Assembly: GCA_020216785.1 (NCBI GenBank)
Contig: JAIWNO010000018.1
Location: 1-10,000 of the forward strand
DNA from: Desulfomonile sp.
Lineage (GTDB): Bacteria > Desulfobacterota > Desulfomonilia > Desulfomonilales > Desulfomonilaceae
Reading direction: 5' to 3'
Length of the DNA stretch: 10,000 bases
Position numbers and translations under genes: made by a program. Below the pieces are notes generated by a model. The model worked only from the letters and a program-made list of their open reading frames with translations. It had not been told where the DNA came from and made no database searches. Positions within the stretch are counted from its first letter, which is position 1, and every line of letters starts with the position of its first letter. This document shows, piece by piece, positions 6,265-10,000 of this stretch.

Positions 6265-7956
6265 TTATTTCGCCATCATATTGGTAATGGCCTGCTGCGC
6301 GATGGACAATACGTTGCTGATCAACCAGTAAAGAACCAGGCCGGAGGGAAAGCTCAAGAACATCCAGGTGAAAATCACCGGCATAAGGAGCATCATCTTG
6401 CGCTGCATCGGGTCGCCCGCCGACGGAGTCATCCACTGCTGGAGGACCATCGTGCCCCCCATGAGGATAGGGGTCACATAATATGGGTCGGGGGCCGAGA
6501 GGTCCGCGATGCACAAATAGATTGACGGTATGCACACAAAGCCGGCGTGCCTGAGCTCGATGGCGTAGGATAGGCTCTGGTACAGGGCTATGAAGACGGG
6601 CAGCTGGAGGAACATCGGCCAGCAACTTCCCAGAGGATTGACTTTGTGCTCTCTGAAAAGCTCCATCGTGGCCTTGTTGAGCGCTGCCTTGTCGTCTTTG
6701 TACTTCTCCTTGAGTTTGGCTATCTGCGGTTGAAGGTCCTGCATCCTCTTCATTGACTGCGTGCTCTTGTGGGTGAGCGGAATGAAAAGGATCTTTATCA
6801 CAACAGTGAGAATGATGATGTCCCATCCCCAGTTGTGGGTGCCGGGGACTTTAATCCCGAACACCTCGAAGCCGTTGTTGCACAGCTTCAGGAACTTCAT
6901 CAGATACACCGACATCATCTCCAGGACCCAGTTGTAGCTGTAGATCAGCGCCTTGGACAAATTGTGGCCGGCCGCGGCCAAGGCGGTGCTTTCCTTGGGG
7001 CCGAGGTACAGCGCAAGGTTGAGATTTGTCGGCTTGCCTGGTGCGAGGTCCACATCGCCGTATCTAACCCAGAATTCCGCTATGCCCTCCTTTGTCGGTT
7101 TGAACAACGTGACCTTCTTACCGGGCTGGTCACCGAAAACCAGCGCCTTAAAAAAGTATATGTCTCCGAGACCTGCCCACCACACTTGGCCCGAAGGCTC
7201 TTCGTCGCCTTTGATGTCTTTGAGATAGTAGTCTTTCAGCTCACCGTTCAGGAGAATCTCCGCGCTGTTCCACTGGAAGCGGCCGTCCTTTTCCTCACCG
7301 TGGTAGACTTTTTTCCATGGAAAGGTCACCAGGTAGTTGCGAGACTCCGCGGCCTCATTAACCAGTTCCACGGAGAAGTCCACGAGATATTTGTCAGCGT
7401 GGAAAGTGAAGGTCTTGGAAATCTTCAGACCGCCCGACGTTGTCGCCCTGAAGACGATCGCCTTCTTCTCACCCGCTTGAGCAAGCGTGACGGACGGCTG
7501 CTCAATATCGCAGTGGTACGCGACGGTCGCGTCGTTGAGGGTCTCATCCCGCCTCGTAAACATGATCGAAGGGCCTGAGCTGTCAGGACCGTCGGCGGGA
7601 ATGAGATTCACCGGGTCTTTGCCGTTGAGGGTCTGCATGTAGTCCTTGAGCTTGAACGACACGAGCCGTCCCCCGAACGACGAGAGGATCGCCTGGTACT
7701 TTGGGGCGTCGACCGTTATCGCTCGCTCTTTCCCCGGGACCACGGCTTCTGCTGGAGCGACGGCAGTGGGGGCCGGTCGCGGGGCTTCTCGCTCGGCAGC
7801 AGGCGGCGCTGCACGCTCCTTCACTTTGTCGACAGGCTTCTCCGTGGCGGCCGGGACCTTCTTGGGAGGCGGAGGGGAAACGGTCTGAAAGTAGAGCTGA
7901 AAACCGATAATGATCAGGATGGAGATAACAATTGCCAGGATAAGATTACGATCCAT
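6265..7956 (-). CDS. yidC: YidC membrane protein insertase
   Basis: YidC inserts and folds inner-membrane proteins, alone or with SecYEG. The protein has 563 residues, a normal length for Gram-negative YidC. An N-terminal signal-anchor helix (about 4-24) is followed by a Pro/Ala/Glu/Lys-rich linker (about 28-78) and the large periplasmic beta domain (about 80-330). The conserved insertase domain (about 340-560) has membrane helices near 342-358, 377-396, 445-468, 488-508 and 523-555. Recognisable insertase motifs are FIPLTHKS (391-398), KVNPLGSCWPMFLQLPVFIALY (438-459), DPYYVTPILMG (490-500) and FPSGLVLYW (536-544). The arginine in the hydrophilic groove of E. coli (Arg366) aligns with Lys388, a charge-preserving change. 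The ATG start follows a weak binding site, 76 bases after yidD. Confidence 0.97.
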   Translation of the reverse strand: MDRNLILAIVISILIIIGFQLYFQTVSPPPPKKVPAATEKPVDKVKERAAPPAAEREAPRPAPTAVAPAEAVVPGKERAITVDAPKYQAILSSFGGRLVSFKLKDYMQTLNGKDPVNLIPADGPDSSGPSIMFTRRDETLNDATVAYHCDIEQPSVTLAQAGEKKAIVFRATTSGGLKISKTFTFHADKYLVDFSVELVNEAAESRNYLVTFPWKKVYHGEEKDGRFQWNSAEILLNGELKDYYLKDIKGDEEPSGQVWWAGLGDIYFFKALVFGDQPGKKVTLFKPTKEGIAEFWVRYGDVDLAPGKPTNLNLALYLGPKESTALAAAGHNLSKALIYSYNWVLEMMSVYLMKFLKLCNNGFEVFGIKVPGTHNWGWDIIILTVVIKILFIPLTHKSTQSMKRMQDLQPQIAKLKEKYKDDKAALNKATMELFREHKVNPLGSCWPMFLQLPVFIALYQSLSYAIELRHAGFVCIPSIYLCIADLSAPDPYYVTPILMGGTMVLQQWMTPSAGDPMQRKMMLLMPVIFTWMFLSFPSGLVLYWLISNVLSIAQQAITNMMAK

Positions 7957-8032
7957 TATGTTCTACCCGATTGTTGGGATGCAGGGATCGGGATCGAGCC
8001 CAATCACACCAAGTCCCGTAGGCGATGGCCCA

Positions 8033-8251
8033 TCACGGAACAGGGTCGAACCCTCCAGGGCCGAAAGGCCGACAGCGGCCGAGACGCCGAAGGGTTAAAA
8101 GCAATCCCTTTCCGACCCCATGCTCCAACACTGCTTCGCGGGCGTATTCGGAACAGGTGGGATAAAATCGGCAAGACGAGGGGAAGAGCGGAGAAATCAG
8201 GATCTGATAGAGTCGAATCGCCCCCGAGAGCGCGTACCTTCCGACAGTCAG
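8033..8251 (-). CDS. yidD: YidD, small membrane-associated helper of YidC insertion
   Basis: YidD is a small protein held at the inner membrane by an amphipathic helix, encoded between rnpA and yidC in most bacteria. In E. coli it assists insertion of membrane proteins with YidC. The core is complete: YQILISPLFPSSCRFYPTCSEY (15-36 of the 72-residue form) and GRCRPFGPGGFDPVP (58-72), with the conserved cysteines Cys27, Cys33 and Cys60. The start is the problem. The frame has no ATG, GTG or TTG between a TTG at 8416 and the core. I chose the CTG at 8249-8251, which overlaps the rnpA TGA as CTGA and gives a length near the usual 70-85 residues. The alternative TTG at 8416 would add 55 residues inside rnpA that resemble no YidD. 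The identity is firm; the start is uncertain. Confidence 0.85.
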   Translation of the reverse strand: MTVGRYALSGAIRLYQILISPLFPSSCRFYPTCSEYAREAVLEHGVGKGLLLTLRRLGRCRPFGPGGFDPVP

Positions 8252-8649
8252 AACTTCTGTGCGAAGAAGCGGTCCAACTCCCTCCAGAGCTGATGAGTGT
8301 CCAGGGCGGCGGCTCCCTCCAGGGCGACAAATACCATATCCATGTCCGCGGGCAACTTCGCCCGATTCAACCTGAAATACTCCCTCAGTCTCCTCTTGAT
8401 CCGATTTCTCGCGCAAGCTATTCCGACTTTCTTGCCAACGGCCAAACCCAGCCGCGGCCTACCCAACGAATTTCGCAGCATCCGGATGAGAAAGTGAGGC
8501 GTTCGACAGCGGACTCCCTGCTTCATTACGATCCGGAAATCCGAAGAGCGCCGGATCCGGTCCTCTTTGGTCAGTCTGAATCGGCCCGTCTCAGACTGAC
8601 AGGCGGTGGCGTCCTTTTTGTCTTCTCCGCTTGAGGACCAGTCTTCCAC
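8248..8649 (-). CDS. rnpA: RNase P protein component (RnpA)
   Basis: RnpA is the protein cofactor of RNase P. It binds the RNA subunit and helps it remove tRNA 5' leaders. The family core begins near DRIRRSSDFRIVMKQG (30-45) and includes GRPRLGLAVGKKVG (63-76), the basic RNR signature ARNRIKRRLRE (80-90) that contacts RNA, and the C-terminal LWRELDRFFAQKF. From the GTG at 8649 the protein is 133 residues, with about 20 extra, unstructured-looking N-terminal residues compared with the family's usual 110-125. That GTG has a GAGG site seven bases upstream, and an in-frame TGA four codons before it rules out anything longer. It lies inside rpmH, giving a 59-base overlap. The only start-like codon near the normal family start is a CTG at 8574, so either an extended protein or a CTG start is implied. 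The stop overlaps the proposed yidD start. Confidence 0.9.
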   Translation of the reverse strand: MEDWSSSGEDKKDATACQSETGRFRLTKEDRIRRSSDFRIVMKQGVRCRTPHFLIRMLRNSLGRPRLGLAVGKKVGIACARNRIKRRLREYFRLNRAKLPADMDMVFVALEGAAALDTHQLWRELDRFFAQKF

Positions 8650-8725
8650 TCTTCGTCCTCATCCGAATGCGGAAACCGTGCGTTCTCTTGCGACAGGTAG
8701 TGCTCGGTTGAAATGTTCTTTTCAC
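8591..8725 (-). CDS. rpmH: Large-subunit ribosomal protein L34 (RpmH)
   Basis: L34 is a very small, extremely basic protein of the 50S subunit that binds 23S rRNA. This 44-residue frame starts with GTG, reads (M)KRTFQPS, then CRKRTHGFRIRM, RTKSGR, LVLKRRRQKGR and ends HRLSV. This is the L34 pattern KRT(F/Y)QPS..(K/R)RTHGFR.RM.TK.GR.VL.RRR.KGR..LS over its whole length. Residues 9-10 are Thr-Thr, where the family usually has Asn-Leu/Ile. AGGGA ends six bases before the GTG, and a promoter lies about 40 bases further upstream. It is the first gene of the minus-strand cluster. Its 3' 59 bases also lie within the longest possible rnpA frame. A minimum-length filter or an ATG-only search would miss it. 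Confidence 0.95.
   Translation of the reverse strand: MKRTFQPSTTCRKRTHGFRIRMRTKSGRLVLKRRRQKGRHRLSV
8657..8660 (-). promoter_or_regulatory. Possible rnpA ribosome binding site inside rpmH
   Basis: GAGG on the minus strand lies seven bases before the GTG at 8649. It sits in the rpmH coding sequence (an Arg-Met-Arg-Thr stretch), so ribosomes translating rpmH would pass over it. Confidence 0.4.
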
Positions 8726-8731
8726 GTCGGT

Positions 8732-8736
8732 TCCCT
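8732..8736 (-). promoter_or_regulatory. rpmH ribosome binding site
   Basis: AGGGA on the minus strand lies six bases before the GTG start of rpmH and supports that start. Confidence 0.6.
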
Positions 8737-8765
8737 AGCTTTAATCTCGTATCTTCAAAAGATCT

Positions 8766-8794
8766 ATTTAACCGAAGATTTTCTTGGAAGTCAA
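8766..8794 (-). promoter_or_regulatory. Sigma70-type promoter of the rpmH cluster
   Basis: On the minus strand TTGACT (8789-8794) and TTAAAT (8766-8771) are separated by exactly 17 bases. The -35 matches five of six consensus bases and the -10 four of six. Initiation would fall near 8758-8760, giving a leader of about 35 bases before rpmH. Confidence 0.6.
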
Positions 8795-8820
8795 GGACTC
8801 TTTTGAGAAAGAAGTAACTC

Positions 8821-8860
8821 TTTGTAACGGTAAGTACCCAGAAGTATTCATAGTTACAAA
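8821..8860. promoter_or_regulatory. Inverted repeat upstream of the rpmH promoter
   Basis: TTTGTAAC (8821-8828) and GTTACAAA (8853-8860) are perfect 8-bp inverted copies whose starts are 32 bases apart, about three helical turns. A further GTAAC lies just beside them. They lie about 27-66 bases upstream of the -35 box, where an activator could bind. It could equally be a weak hairpin in the tail of the LuxR-type gene transcript. Confidence 0.3.
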
Positions 8861-8940
8861 TGCTTACCAGCAATCTCGGCAACCGATATAGGACCGTGCT
8901 TACGGGGGAGCGCAGTGCGCGGTGTCGGAATCCTCAATTA

Positions 8941-10000
8941 TTACAGACTGGATTTCAGATACGACGCGAGGTTCTTTTTGGCCTTGGCGAGACCGAGTTT
9001 CTTGCGGATATTCTTGCGGTGGACAAGGATGGTCTGCGCCGAAATTCCCATGACTTTTGCCATTTGCTTTGAGGAGAGCCCTGAACGGATCATGTCGCAA
9101 ATGCGCAGCTCCTTCGGGGTGAGACGTTGGCCCTCTTTGGTCATTTTCAGACCAAAAGTCGAGGCAATATTGGTAACGTTGAATTCGAGCGACTTGAGCA
9201 GGAATTGGGCGGTCTCAGGGAGATCCTGCGACTTGAGCTGATCGATAATCGGAGAGACGGTGAGATTAAGATTCTGGGCGATCTTTTCCTCCACATCTTT
9301 TTTCTGCGCCTCAACTCCTTGGATGATGAGCTTGAGGGCTTCGTTGGTTTTTTCGAGGCTCTCGGAGTATTTCTTGAGTTCTTTGCTGGAATTCTCAAGG
9401 TCTTGGGTTCGCTCTCTCACAATCTTTTCAAGAGAGGATGAGTATGCTTCAAGTTTCTCATGGCTTTCTCGAAGTGCTTCTTCAGTTCTCTTCGTCTCGG
9501 TGATGTCCTTCAGGGTCCCGATAACCCCTATCGGCTCCCCCTGTTCGTTCCTGAGGAGCGAATTGTGCATTAATCCCGGAAAAACCGTCCCGTCTGCGCG
9601 GGTGTGCCACACTTCTCCACTGAAGAAACCATGCTCCCTGACAATGCGGTTGGCGATTCGAACGCTCGGTATCTGCTCTTCATTGTGGAAGATCGAGAGG
9701 TGCTTGCCGAGGACTTCTTCGCGTTGCCTGCCGTGCATTTCCGCGAATGCTTGGTTGAGAAACAAGACCGTACCCTCAAGATCCACCACAGCGATCCCTT
9801 CGGAACTTTGCTCCGTCGCTGCCGAAAGGAGCTGCAAGCGCTCGTACAGTCTGCGGGAGTCCGTGATGTCCCGAAACACCAGTACCGTACCGACGATGGC
9901 GCCGTACTCGTCCCGGATTGGAGCAGCCTTTGTCTCGACGTACCTCTCCTCGCCGTTTCTCCGCAACAGTAAATTGAGCCGCTGACCGGTGCCGCAATTG
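8941..10000 (-). CDS. PAS-PAS-coiled-coil LuxR-family regulator, 5' part outside window
   Basis: The gene enters from the right edge: the frame is open through the last base, so the TTG at 9966 is not a start. In the visible part (residues numbered from that TTG codon), the end of a first PAS/PAC domain (to about 36, ending GTVLVFRDITDSRR) is followed by a second PAS/PAC domain (about 45-160, with AVVDLEGTVLFLNQAF and GVIGTLKDITETKR). A coiled coil (about 160-232) leads to a helical connector and a C-terminal LuxR-type helix-turn-helix (LTPKELRICDMIRSGLSSKQMAKVMGIS, 282-309, then TILVHRKNIRKKLGL). There is no histidine kinase or receiver domain in the visible part. It is probably a one-component, or unphosphorylated, sensor-regulator that binds a ligand or cofactor through its PAS domains. 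Target genes are unknown. The end is a TAA 215 bases before rpmH. Confidence 0.85.
   Translation of the reverse strand, partial: NCGTGQRLNLLLRRNGEERYVETKAAPIRDEYGAIVGTVLVFRDITDSRRLYERLQLLSAATEQSSEGIAVVDLEGTVLFLNQAFAEMHGRQREEVLGKHLSIFHNEEQIPSVRIANRIVREHGFFSGEVWHTRADGTVFPGLMHNSLLRNEQGEPIGVIGTLKDITETKRTEEALRESHEKLEAYSSSLEKIVRERTQDLENSSKELKKYSESLEKTNEALKLIIQGVEAQKKDVEEKIAQNLNLTVSPIIDQLKSQDLPETAQFLLKSLEFNVTNIASTFGLKMTKEGQRLTPKELRICDMIRSGLSSKQMAKVMGISAQTILVHRKNIRKKLGLAKAKKNLASYLKSSL

Noticed and set aside
6769..7578. Plus-strand open frame of 269 codons
   Set aside because: It is antisense to yidC, whose identity is certain; it has no ribosome binding site or known motif.
8252..8416. 55-codon N-terminal extension of yidD from TTG 8416
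   Set aside because: It lies inside rnpA in another frame and matches no YidD N-terminus; the family normally starts just before the core.
8571..8882. Minus-strand open frame of 103 codons over rpmH
   Set aside because: A different frame from rpmH that includes the promoter region; the L34 reading explains the sequence fully.
8905..8925. GCGCAGTGCGC hairpin as a terminator for the LuxR-type gene
   Set aside because: The stem is only about four bases and there is no T tract.
8726..8940. Possible replication origin next to rpmH
   Set aside because: I saw no DnaA-box cluster (TTATCCACA-like) and no dnaA or parAB; rpmH alone is not enough.

Overview
The window looks like an ordinary chromosomal segment of a Gram-negative bacterium, most likely a deltaproteobacterium (Desulfobacterota or relative). 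This rests on four things: the conserved gene string rpmH-rnpA-yidD-yidC-jag-mnmE, a YidC with a large periplasmic domain, a PAS-LuxR regulator of a kind common in that group, and dispersed palindromic intergenic repeats. The taxonomic call is inference; no rRNA is present.

Layout. Bases 1-261 hold no gene I can support. A small charged hypothetical protein (262-687, +) follows and ends at a strong hairpin terminator. A 623-base intergenic region (688-1310) carries tandem hairpins and a palindromic repeat. It leads into hflK-hflC (+), the membrane SPFH pair that associates with the FtsH protease. A convergent intergenic region (3257-3782) contains a hairpin behind hflC and two further palindromic repeats of different families. 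From about 8800 down to 3783 the minus strand carries rpmH, rnpA, yidD, yidC, jag and mnmE. These encode ribosomal protein L34, the RNase P protein, a membrane-insertion helper, the membrane insertase, a KH-R3H RNA-binding protein and the tRNA wobble-modification GTPase. A good sigma70-type promoter precedes rpmH. A 262-base gap with a GC-rich hairpin and a possible promoter separates jag from mnmE. The right edge (8941-10000, -) holds the 3' part of a PAS-PAS-coiled-coil-LuxR regulator that runs off the window.

The genes are housekeeping genes, and I see no convincing new defence, mobile or biosynthetic system. The most unusual point is the start-codon arrangement of the rpmH cluster. rpmH (44 aa, GTG start) overlaps the only conventional start available to rnpA by 59 bases. 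yidD has no ATG, GTG or TTG near its conserved start but has a CTG that overlaps the rnpA stop as CTGA.
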